From the NCBI RefSeq assembly GCF_003612015.1, contig NZ_RARB01000002.1:185583-249582 (forward strand): a stretch of DNA of 64,000 nucleotides, in the 5' to 3' direction. Every line of letters begins with the position of its first letter. The first letter of the stretch is position 1. Source of the DNA: Pantoea piersonii (GTDB lineage Bacteria > Pseudomonadota > Gammaproteobacteria > Enterobacterales > Enterobacteriaceae). This document shows positions 56,864 to 64,000 of the stretch, piece by piece. The notes under the pieces are model-generated. The model was given only the letters and a program-made list of their open reading frames with translations, had not been told where the DNA came from and did not search any database. The translations under genes were made by a program, and so were the position numbers.

Positions 56864-57589
56864 ATGACTAAATCAATTATTGCCGCTGTGATCCTGTCCG
56901 CCTCCTGCCTCGCGCAGGCCGCCGACGATCGAGGCGCATTTATTATCGACGCCTACGGCGACTCCACCACCGCAGGCGTGATGTCTTCGGGCGGTAAAAA
57001 TATCATCACGCCGGGCAACGAGATGGCTAATCTGCAAAAAATGCTGCAAAGCAAATATGGCAGCGCCATCGAAGTGAAAAACCACGGCGTGCCTGGCGCC
57101 CAGGCGGCGGAGCTGCTCTATAACAAGGGCAAAGACGATCCCAGCGGCTGGAGCGAGCGTATGGCTCATTCCGATGCGAAGCTGATCCTGCTCAACTACG
57201 CCATCAACGATGCGCGTCACTTCTACTTTAAAGACAAAAACACGCATCTGGAAAGCCCGGAAGAGTACGGCCGCATCATGACGACGCTGGTCAGGGAGGC
57301 GAAAGCGCACAACAAGCTGGTAGTGCTGCAGGAGCCGAACCCGATTTGCGGCAAAGTCGAGCGCTGGAACGTCTGGCCCTACGTTTATCAGCTCAATGAG
57401 GTGGCGAAAGCGGAAGGCGTGCCCATTGTGAAGCAGTGGACGGCGATTAAAGCGCGGCGCGACTGGCAGAGCGGCATGTCGGCGGATTGCATTCATCCTT
57501 CCGAATCGCTCTATCAGCAAAAAGCGCAGCAGACCTTTGATGTGATCAGTGCCAACTTCGGTAAGGAACTGTCGCAGTCCGGCAGCTAA
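56864..57589 (+). CDS. Secreted SGNH/GDSL-type hydrolase
   Basis: 241 residues. Sec signal peptide (KSIIAAVILSASCLAQAAD), catalytic Ser in IDAYGDSTTAG, Asn/Gly block NHGVPGAQAAELL, NYAINDARH, and the Asp-His pair in DCIHPS. Likely an acyl esterase acting on the EPS in the periplasm. GAGAGG ribosome site; fourteen bases after wzy. The amylovoran cluster I recall has no such gene at this place. Confidence 0.87.
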   Translation: MTKSIIAAVILSASCLAQAADDRGAFIIDAYGDSTTAGVMSSGGKNIITPGNEMANLQKMLQSKYGSAIEVKNHGVPGAQAAELLYNKGKDDPSGWSERMAHSDAKLILLNYAINDARHFYFKDKNTHLESPEEYGRIMTTLVREAKAHNKLVVLQEPNPICGKVERWNVWPYVYQLNEVAKAEGVPIVKQWTAIKARRDWQSGMSADCIHPSESLYQQKAQQTFDVISANFGKELSQSGS

Positions 57590-57622
57590 ACCCAACCCGT
57601 ATCTGTGGCTTCAGGAGTTGTC

Positions 57623-58825
57623 ATGTATGTATTAATCATGGTGGTGTCGTTCTGTCTGGCGCTGCTTATTCTGCGCGCGACCTCGTACCATAAAGGCATT
57701 TATAACGGCAGCGGCATTAAAAGCATCTCCGGGCTGCGCGCGCTGCTGGCCAGCATCGTCGCCTTTTCCCATCTGGTGCACTATCTCTATTCTCTCGACG
57801 GCACCTGGGTTTTCGATAAGGACTACTTTGCCTGGTTCTCCGAAGGCAACTTTTTCGTCAACTCTGGCAAGTTCGGCGTGCTGCTGTTCTTTATGATTTC
57901 GGCGTTCCTGTTCTATCGCTGGCTGGATAACGACGGCATGCCGGCGAGCCAGCTTACCTGGAAGCTCCTGAAATCGCGCGTGCGCCGTATTGTGCCGATG
58001 TTCTGGTTCTCCGGGCTGGTGATCATTCTGGTGGGCCTGATGCAGGGCGGGTTGCATATTAATGCCCGCAGCATTACTGACGCCGTGCTCTGGCTGCTGT
58101 TCGTCGGCAGTTATCATATGGGCGATTTTCTGACGGCTGACGTTAACGCCGGCGTGGAGTGGACGCTGCGTCTGGAGTGGCTGCTCTATCTGTCGATTCC
58201 GCTGATTTTCGTGGTGAATCGCGCGACAAAGGGCAAATACAAAACCCTGCTGATACTTGGCTCAATCGGCCTGATTTTCTGTGTCGCCGTGGGGCTGCGT
58301 CTGTGGGGCAAAACCTACACCGACCCGCGTCCGGTACTGGGCTTCGCCATGGGCTACTTCGCTTACACCTGGCGCGATCGGCTGGCGCGCTTTAAAAACT
58401 CGCGCAGCGCAGGCGTGCTCTGCATCCTGCTGGCGGTTTTCGCGCTCGCCTTCACCAGCAACGCGTTCTGGTATCTGGTGTTCCTCTGCTGCCTGACGGC
58501 GATCTTCTTTGTGGTGAGCAGCGGCAACAACCTGCTGGGCATGCTGGAGAACAAAACCCTGATGTCGATCGGCGAGGTGAGCTACAGCCTCTACCTGATC
58601 CACGGCGTGGTGCTCTACTTCATTAAAGATATTCCGCTCAGCATGGTGCCGCACAATATCGTGGTTTACACCCTGATCTCCACGCTGTTCTTCGTCGTCT
58701 CATTCTACGTGGCGAAGATAACCTATCTCTTTGTCGAAAAGCCCTTTATCGGCAGCAACAACAAGAAGAAGGTGGCGGCCGAAGTGTCGCCGACAAAGCA
58801 GGATCGCTCCGGTAACCCTTACTGA
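57623..58825 (+). CDS. Acyltransferase 3 family membrane protein (OafA-like)
   Basis: 400 residues, about ten membrane segments, AGGAG site at the ATG 57623. Acyltransferase_3 signatures: ISGLRALLASIVAFSHLVHY near the N-terminus (catalytic-type His), FFMISAFLFYRW, KSRVRRIVPMFW, and a C-terminal YSLYLIHGVVLY. Probably O-acetylates EPS repeat units; pairs with the preceding esterase. Confidence 0.9.
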   Translation: MYVLIMVVSFCLALLILRATSYHKGIYNGSGIKSISGLRALLASIVAFSHLVHYLYSLDGTWVFDKDYFAWFSEGNFFVNSGKFGVLLFFMISAFLFYRWLDNDGMPASQLTWKLLKSRVRRIVPMFWFSGLVIILVGLMQGGLHINARSITDAVLWLLFVGSYHMGDFLTADVNAGVEWTLRLEWLLYLSIPLIFVVNRATKGKYKTLLILGSIGLIFCVAVGLRLWGKTYTDPRPVLGFAMGYFAYTWRDRLARFKNSRSAGVLCILLAVFALAFTSNAFWYLVFLCCLTAIFFVVSSGNNLLGMLENKTLMSIGEVSYSLYLIHGVVLYFIKDIPLSMVPHNIVVYTLISTLFFVVSFYVAKITYLFVEKPFIGSNNKKKVAAEVSPTKQDRSGNPY

Positions 58826-58908
58826 TTGACGGGACTGCGTCCGCCGCCGCCGCGCGGTACGCAGTCCGTTTTTTATAGATTTCAGCCCTGTTTTTAAGAG
58901 GTACTGGC

Positions 58909-59826
58909 ATGAAGGACATTCGTTTCTCCATTGTAATACCCGCGTATAACGCGTCGCAGTCGATTGTCGCGACGCTGGATTGCGTCAAGGCGCAGAGCTA
59001 CCGCAATTTCGAAGTGATTATCGTTGACGACAAATCCGCCGATGCGGCGGCGCTGGCGGAGGTAGTCAACAGCGAGCGCTATCAGGATTTGGGCATCAAT
59101 CTGGTGCTCTCTGAGGTGAAACTGAACGGCGCAGGCGCGCGCAACAAGGGGATCGAGCTGGCGACGGGCGACTATATCAGCTTTCTCGACGCCGACGATG
59201 AATGGCACGCCGACAAGCTGCTGGAGACCAGCCGCAAAATCGAGGAGCTGGAAGCGCAGGGCAAAAGCAAATTCGTTATCTACAGCCAGGTTAACATCTA
59301 TCAGGACGGCACTTTCCTGAAGGTCATGCCGATGCAGACGCCGGGTAAAAACGAAACCGTGGCGGAGTATCTGTTCGGCTGTTACGGCTTTATCCAGACC
59401 AGCACCATCGTGCTGAAGCGCGAAGACGCCGCGCGCATCCAGTTCGATACGCGCTATATCCGCCATCAGGATTATGACTTCTGCATTCGTGCCGATCGTC
59501 TCGGTTATGAATTTGTCATGATTGCGCGTCCGCTCGCCACCTACCATCTGGTCACGAAATTTGGATCCAAGCATAAAGGCGAATCGGTGAAATATTCGCT
59601 TTTCTGGCTGGATGCCATGAAACCGCACCTGACCTCGCGCGATATCGATACCTACAAGGCTTTCAAGCTGCCGCTGCGTTACAAAATGGACGGCAAGTCG
59701 CTGATGGCGAGCCTGACCTTCGCGCGCTACTTCTTTCTCACCAATAAAGACAACCGGGCCTATTTCCTTAACCGCGTGAAAGACAAGTTAAGGGCGCGAC
59801 TGGGCGGTGAAAAAGCGGTTTCCTGA
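58909..59826 (+). CDS. amsB: Family 2 glycosyltransferase (AmsB-like)
   Basis: 305 residues, GT-A fold: SIVIPAYNAS, VDDKSADAA, and DXD-like SFLDADDEWHADKL. Near-colinear with AmsB of Erwinia amylovora, including the C-terminal KYSLFWLDAMKPHLTSRD. Adds a sugar to the lipid-linked repeat in the cytoplasm. Confidence 0.9.
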   Translation: MKDIRFSIVIPAYNASQSIVATLDCVKAQSYRNFEVIIVDDKSADAAALAEVVNSERYQDLGINLVLSEVKLNGAGARNKGIELATGDYISFLDADDEWHADKLLETSRKIEELEAQGKSKFVIYSQVNIYQDGTFLKVMPMQTPGKNETVAEYLFGCYGFIQTSTIVLKREDAARIQFDTRYIRHQDYDFCIRADRLGYEFVMIARPLATYHLVTKFGSKHKGESVKYSLFWLDAMKPHLTSRDIDTYKAFKLPLRYKMDGKSLMASLTFARYFFLTNKDNRAYFLNRVKDKLRARLGGEKAVS

Positions 59827-59885
59827 CCCCTTCTTGCTCCCCGACGCGGGAGCGTTTTCCCGGAACGATACTTTTTTATTCAGGT

Positions 59886-60644
59886 ATGAATATGACGAAT
59901 CATGTTGGCACCGTAGGCATTGTGATGCCGATGTATAACGCACGTCAGACGGTTTTACGCGCCGTGCAGTCGGTGATGAACCAGACCTGGCCGGACTGGC
60001 ATCTTTACTTGATCAACGACAAATCTACCGATGATTCGCTGGCGCTGGTGCGCGAGCACTGTAACGATCCGCGCATTACCATTCTCGACAACGAGGTGAA
60101 CCTCGGCGCGGCGGAGACCCGCAACGTCGGGCTGCGCGCGGCGAAAGAGGAAATTATCGCCTTCCTCGACAGCGACGATGAATGGCATGTCGACAAACTG
60201 GCGCAGCAGGCCGCCGCTATCGCTGCGGGCGATGATTTCGTGATCACCGAATATCACTATAAAACTAAAAACGCCGATCACGACATCACCTACAGCAAAC
60301 CCTTTCTGCAACAGGAGAGCTTTGTGAAGAAGCAGTATCGCGTCTGCTTCTCCTCCGTCTGCTTCCGCCGTCCGCCGCAGGGTATTTTCTTCCAGCGCAA
60401 AGGGCACGAAGACTTCTTGTTTCTTTATGAACTCTTCACCCGTTACAAACAGGCGCGCGTGATCCAGAGCATTCTCGTCAACTATTACGAACTGGGCGAT
60501 TCCCTGTCGCGCAACAAGAACAAAGCGGCTAAGTGGCACCTAGAATTATTAAGAATTATCTATAAAAACAATCCTTTAAAAATCTATTACTATTACGGCT
60601 GGTATATGGTGAACGGCGTGCTGTTTACCCTCAAGCATCGATAA
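59886..60644 (+). CDS. Family 2 glycosyltransferase
   Basis: 252 residues; GIVMPMYNARQTV, LINDKSTDDS and AFLDSDDEWHVDKL are GT2 motifs. ATG at 59886 with a second in-frame ATG two codons later. Its place between AmsB and the GT4 gene resembles wceM/amsE-type genes, but the exact orthologue is uncertain. Confidence 0.87.
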   Translation: MNMTNHVGTVGIVMPMYNARQTVLRAVQSVMNQTWPDWHLYLINDKSTDDSLALVREHCNDPRITILDNEVNLGAAETRNVGLRAAKEEIIAFLDSDDEWHVDKLAQQAAAIAAGDDFVITEYHYKTKNADHDITYSKPFLQQESFVKKQYRVCFSSVCFRRPPQGIFFQRKGHEDFLFLYELFTRYKQARVIQSILVNYYELGDSLSRNKNKAAKWHLELLRIIYKNNPLKIYYYYGWYMVNGVLFTLKHR

Positions 60645-60684
60645 CCGGATTGTCTTTTTACTCTTTTGAGGTGGGTAGCGTTAA

Positions 60685-61719
60685 ATGAAAAAAATCGTCC
60701 TGGTGATCAAAGATGCCTATTCGTACGCCGGCACTGAGAACATCTGTAACTTTATGTCCGAGTGTCTGGGCGAAACGCATGACGTCACCATCTACTCGCT
60801 GGAAGGCAGCGGTAAAACCTTCTATCCCTTTGAGCATGTCAAAAATATCGTCAGCTTCGAGGGACACAGCAACCCGATCAAAAGCATTGTGAAGCGTATT
60901 CACAGCGAAGAGGTCGACAGCGTATTTCTCATCAGCATGGGGCGTCTGAGCGTGATGTTCGCTTTCTGGAGCCTGCTCTCCGGCAAGAAGAAACGCTTTA
61001 AAGCCTATGCCTGCGAACATATTGCCATTAACTCCTTCAGCAAGCCGATCAAACTCCTCAAGTACCTGCTGCTGCGCTACTACGATCAGGTCATCGTCCT
61101 GACCGATAAAGACCATCAGGTCTTTTCCCGCTGGCGCATTCCAAGCAAGCAAATCCCTAACCCGGTGGTCTTTAAATCTTTTGAACGCAAGACGCGCAGC
61201 CGTCAGGCGCTGGCGGTCGGCCGCCTCGATCACCAGAAAGGGTTCGATCTGCTGCTGGATATCTGGCGCGACTTCGCGCAAACCCATCCGGACTGGACGC
61301 TGGTCATCGCCGGCGACGGCGAGCTGCGCCAGCAGCTGGAAGATCAGGCGGCGGCGCTCGGCATCAGCGGCAGCGTTAACTTCGTCGGCCGCGTCAGCAA
61401 TATCAACGACTACTACCGCGACAGCGATATGGCGCTGATGACCTCGCGCTACGAAGGGCTGCCGCTGGTATTGCTGGAAGCTAAATCCTGGTCGCTGCCG
61501 GTAGTGGCCTATGACTGCCCGACCGGTCCGCAGGAGATTATCAACCAGGGCGAAGATGGTTTCCTGGTGCCGATGAACGACAAAGCGACCTTCCTGGCGC
61601 GTATGGATCAGCTCGCCAGCGACGACGCGCTTTTCTACGCCATGAGTCAAAAAACAAAAATTACCGCGCTGAAATTTGACGGTAAGCAGATCAAGCAGAG
61701 CTGGCTGGCGCTGGTTTAA
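60685..61719 (+). CDS. Family 4 glycosyltransferase (AmsD/WceN-like)
   Basis: 344 residues, GT-B fold. Sugar-nucleotide region ALAVGRLDHQKGFDLLLDIW and C-terminal ERYEG-type motif TSRYEGLPLVLLEAKSW, with PQEIINQGEDGFLVP. GAGGT upstream. Probably the amsD counterpart. Confidence 0.88.
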   Translation: MKKIVLVIKDAYSYAGTENICNFMSECLGETHDVTIYSLEGSGKTFYPFEHVKNIVSFEGHSNPIKSIVKRIHSEEVDSVFLISMGRLSVMFAFWSLLSGKKKRFKAYACEHIAINSFSKPIKLLKYLLLRYYDQVIVLTDKDHQVFSRWRIPSKQIPNPVVFKSFERKTRSRQALAVGRLDHQKGFDLLLDIWRDFAQTHPDWTLVIAGDGELRQQLEDQAAALGISGSVNFVGRVSNINDYYRDSDMALMTSRYEGLPLVLLEAKSWSLPVVAYDCPTGPQEIINQGEDGFLVPMNDKATFLARMDQLASDDALFYAMSQKTKITALKFDGKQIKQSWLALV

Positions 61720-61809
61720 CGGCGGCAAGGGAAGGGCCTGATTGCAACGTGCCTCAGGGAACACTGTTATGGCCCATTGCGCGGCCCCATCGACTACGGG
61801 ATTAGATGC

Positions 61810-64000
61810 ATGAAAAGAAGAGAAGTCTTGCAGACCGCAGCCTCCTCCATTGTTGCCGCACTCTCCGTCAGTGCGTTTTCCAGCCATGCTGCGAAAAACA
61901 GCGGCGTCGCCCTGAAAACGGTAGACCCGTCGGCAGTGCCGAAGGGCGACGTGCCGATTCTGACGCCGGAGAACCTTTATGCCATGCCGCCGCAGTTCTG
62001 GCAGAGCTTCGAAGGACAGCTCTGGATCGGCAAAGCGGGCAGCGACGCCAGTCAGGCCGGTAATCAGATCCCGGTCTTTCTGCGCGACGACAGCGGCAAG
62101 CTGGCGCAAATCACCCAGCCCATCGCACTCAATAAAGGCAGTTTCGCGCGTTTCGTTCAGGGTAACGCCGCGCTAATCGCCGATCCGACGCACTCAATGA
62201 CGGTGAAGGATAACGACGGTAATACGCTGTTTAACATTCCCGACGTCAGCCGACCGGGCCAGGCCGCGTTCAGCCAGCGCCTGGCGCAGCCGGACGGCTA
62301 TCAGCTGATTGGCGAAATTGCCTCGGTTGAGGAGCTGCGCAAAACCCGCCCGCTGTTTGAAGGGGCGAAGATCAAGCTGAAAAGCTGGCATGAAGGACTG
62401 GAAGTAGGCGGCGGCGAGTTTATCGGCAGCTTCCAGACGGGCCGCGACGACGGCGGCGTCAACTTTGCCGGTGAAGGCTTTTCCTGGCGACGCGTCGTGG
62501 ACGATTTTAACCGGCTTTCGCTGTTTGACTTCGGCGCCATCGCCGATGGCAAAACCGACGCCGCGCCCGCCATCAAGGCGATGTATCAGTGGTCCGAACA
62601 GGCGCAGCAGCCCATCTGCGTGCAGTTTCCCGCGGGCACCTTCTTTGTCTCCGCCTGCGATTTAGGCAGCGAAGGCCGCCGCTTCTTCCGCCTCTCCGGC
62701 GCGATGGTCAATTTCGGCTACTTCCCGGCCACGACCATTGTCTCCGACGGCCAGTCAGACTTTATTTTTGACGTTAATGCGCGCTGGGTAGAACTCTCCA
62801 ACCTGATCTTTAACGGCAACAGCGACAAGCATCCCAACAAGCAGGGCTTGTTCCGCAACACCTGCGAAGGCGGACAGTTCTTCCGCGGCGCCTGCCTGCG
62901 TTTTAACGCGGTCGGCGGCACCGCGCTCAGCCTGCTCGATACGCTGGACTGTAAAATCGACCAGTGGTACGCCTCGCGCTGCACCGGCGACGTCATTAAA
63001 GCGGGCTGGTCAGGCCGCAAAGCGGGCGCCTGGGATCACAGCACCGCTATCGAGCTCTCTAACTTTAACGCGCAGAACTGCCGCGGCGGCATGGTGCTGA
63101 ACCTGCCGCGCTGCAGCCAGTCGCTCATTCACAACGGCTGGATCGAGCACTGCGACCATCCGGGCGACATCTCTAACGGACAGTGGATCATCGATGCGCT
63201 GAGTCTGGAAGACTGCAAAAACCCGCTGATCGCGCACAACTCGCGCCTCAATATGCGCCAGACTAATCTGCAGTCCGGCAGCTGGATCGATAACTCCGAG
63301 CAGGGCGAGCGCTGGCTTAACGTCTGGGAGATGGGATCGACGCGCGTTGAATCTTACGGCGTCGCCATCGACGGCAGCCTGAAGTACAACTACATCACTT
63401 CGCGCTGGCGGCTGGAGAACAACAGCGATCAGCAGACGTGGTTTGAGCTGGGCACGCTCTATTCGCCGTCGGTTGGCGACGCCTGGGAGATCGAAATCTT
63501 CGGCCAGTCGGAGTTCAGCAACGGCAGCACCAGCCAGCCGCTGATGAACCCGATCGCCGATCGCTCGACCGGCGGTCGCGCGGTGATCCATGTCCAGCGC
63601 AAGAAGAGCAAGGCGGAAGCGAGCTGGTCTGCTGAAGGCAGCAGCCCGGTGGTCGAGGTGCGCTACGTCGCCGCCAACGACAACGACGTGCGCCTCTTCG
63701 TTAAGCTGGCAGGCTGGACGCCGTCGGCGGTGGTGCTGATGAAAACCACCAGCAAGGACCGTTTCGCCACCGGCCGCTGCGCGCGCGTCAGCGCCATCAT
63801 GGAAAAAGGCGTGCCGCCGTCCGGCAACGTGGCAGCGCCGCAGCGCTTCAGCCTGCATAACGGCAAGGCGGGCATCGGCGGCAACGAGCAGGGCGACCTG
63901 CTGCTGGCGTCGCGCGCGCTTAACGCCGGGCAGGTCGATACCAGCAAGCCGAAAGGGTTTATCTCTATGGTGATTAACGGCGAACAGTGCGCCGTGCCCT
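61810..64000 (+). CDS. amsF: Tailspike-like exported EPS-modifying protein (AmsF/WceF family), 3' truncated by window
   Basis: At least 730 residues, open to the window end. Twin-arginine-like signal (KRREVLQTAASSIVAAL, cleavage near SHAA). Residues ~80-145 (VFLRDDSGKLAQITQPIALN, HSMTVKDNDG) resemble the head-binding domain of P22-type phage tailspikes; from about 230 (FDFGAIADGKTDAAPAIKAM) a right-handed parallel beta-helix of pectate-lyase type begins. WceF of Pantoea stewartii is a described EPS-cleaving member. Probably trims or releases polymer. Confidence 0.88.
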   Translation, partial: MKRREVLQTAASSIVAALSVSAFSSHAAKNSGVALKTVDPSAVPKGDVPILTPENLYAMPPQFWQSFEGQLWIGKAGSDASQAGNQIPVFLRDDSGKLAQITQPIALNKGSFARFVQGNAALIADPTHSMTVKDNDGNTLFNIPDVSRPGQAAFSQRLAQPDGYQLIGEIASVEELRKTRPLFEGAKIKLKSWHEGLEVGGGEFIGSFQTGRDDGGVNFAGEGFSWRRVVDDFNRLSLFDFGAIADGKTDAAPAIKAMYQWSEQAQQPICVQFPAGTFFVSACDLGSEGRRFFRLSGAMVNFGYFPATTIVSDGQSDFIFDVNARWVELSNLIFNGNSDKHPNKQGLFRNTCEGGQFFRGACLRFNAVGGTALSLLDTLDCKIDQWYASRCTGDVIKAGWSGRKAGAWDHSTAIELSNFNAQNCRGGMVLNLPRCSQSLIHNGWIEHCDHPGDISNGQWIIDALSLEDCKNPLIAHNSRLNMRQTNLQSGSWIDNSEQGERWLNVWEMGSTRVESYGVAIDGSLKYNYITSRWRLENNSDQQTWFELGTLYSPSVGDAWEIEIFGQSEFSNGSTSQPLMNPIADRSTGGRAVIHVQRKKSKAEASWSAEGSSPVVEVRYVAANDNDVRLFVKLAGWTPSAVVLMKTTSKDRFATGRCARVSAIMEKGVPPSGNVAAPQRFSLHNGKAGIGGNEQGDLLLASRALNAGQVDTSKPKGFISMVINGEQCAVP

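Noticed and set aside
1..64000. CRISPR arrays, rRNA and tRNA genes
   Set aside because: No regularly spaced repeats and no rRNA or complete tRNA cloverleaf sequence seen on either strand.

Overview
The window is a chromosomal segment of an enterobacterium, most likely an Erwiniaceae member (Pantoea, Mixta or Erwinia). The enteric block yegS-yegQ-baeRS-mdtDCBA-yegD-yegE-udk-dcd-asmA-yegH runs straight into an amylovoran/stewartan-type exopolysaccharide operon, which is the arrangement of that family. Core genes are G+C-rich; one block at about 2.84-13.78 kb is visibly A+T-richer and is a mobile element. Layout: 2-2443 holds the end of ahpF, an AEC-family carrier and a small Cys-containing protein. 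2747-13783 is a thiM promoter and TPP riboswitch split by a roughly 10.9-kb integrated element. 13830-16622 is thiM-thiD and the class I aldolase fbaB. 16731-22636 is a hexonate/mannonate cluster (rspR, ydfI-like oxidoreductase, MFS carrier, rspB, rspA) with a textbook CRP site. 22960-36506 is yegS, yegQ and the baeSR-mdtABCD envelope-stress efflux operon. 36745-49171 holds an aldo/keto reductase, an OprB porin, yegD, a YegE lacking its EAL domain, a PAP2 phosphatase, udk, dcd, asmA and yegH. 49494-64000 is the RcsAB/RfaH-type leader and the EPS operon, ending inside a tailspike-like gene (AmsF/WceF family). The main discovery lies in the mobile element. It carries a complete flagellin gene (fliC-like, 11810-13318) with its own sigma-28 promoter, and directly downstream a TnpB relative (10561-11685). 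That TnpB keeps the RuvC-I Asp and RuvC-II Glu but has lost the RuvC-III Asp and the whole zinc finger, and there is no TnpA. This is the architecture of TldR proteins, TnpB-derived nuclease-dead RNA-guided repressors that phage-borne loci use to silence the host flagellin while expressing their own. Past the tldR stop is a transposon-right-end-like hairpin followed by a candidate guide (10514-10533). The element also uses an unusual attachment site: a 28-bp core inside the TPP riboswitch of thiM, present at both ends. At attL the native enteric thiM aptamer has lost its P1 3' strand. At attR the element supplies a different promoter and aptamer 5' half that rebuild a complete riboswitch in front of thiM. 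The remaining element genes are a tyrosine integrase, a serine recombinase, a phage-type adenine methyltransferase with an added helix-turn-helix, and a minus-strand operon of unknown proteins. No capsid, tail or lysis genes are visible, so it looks like a satellite, a decayed prophage or an integrative island.
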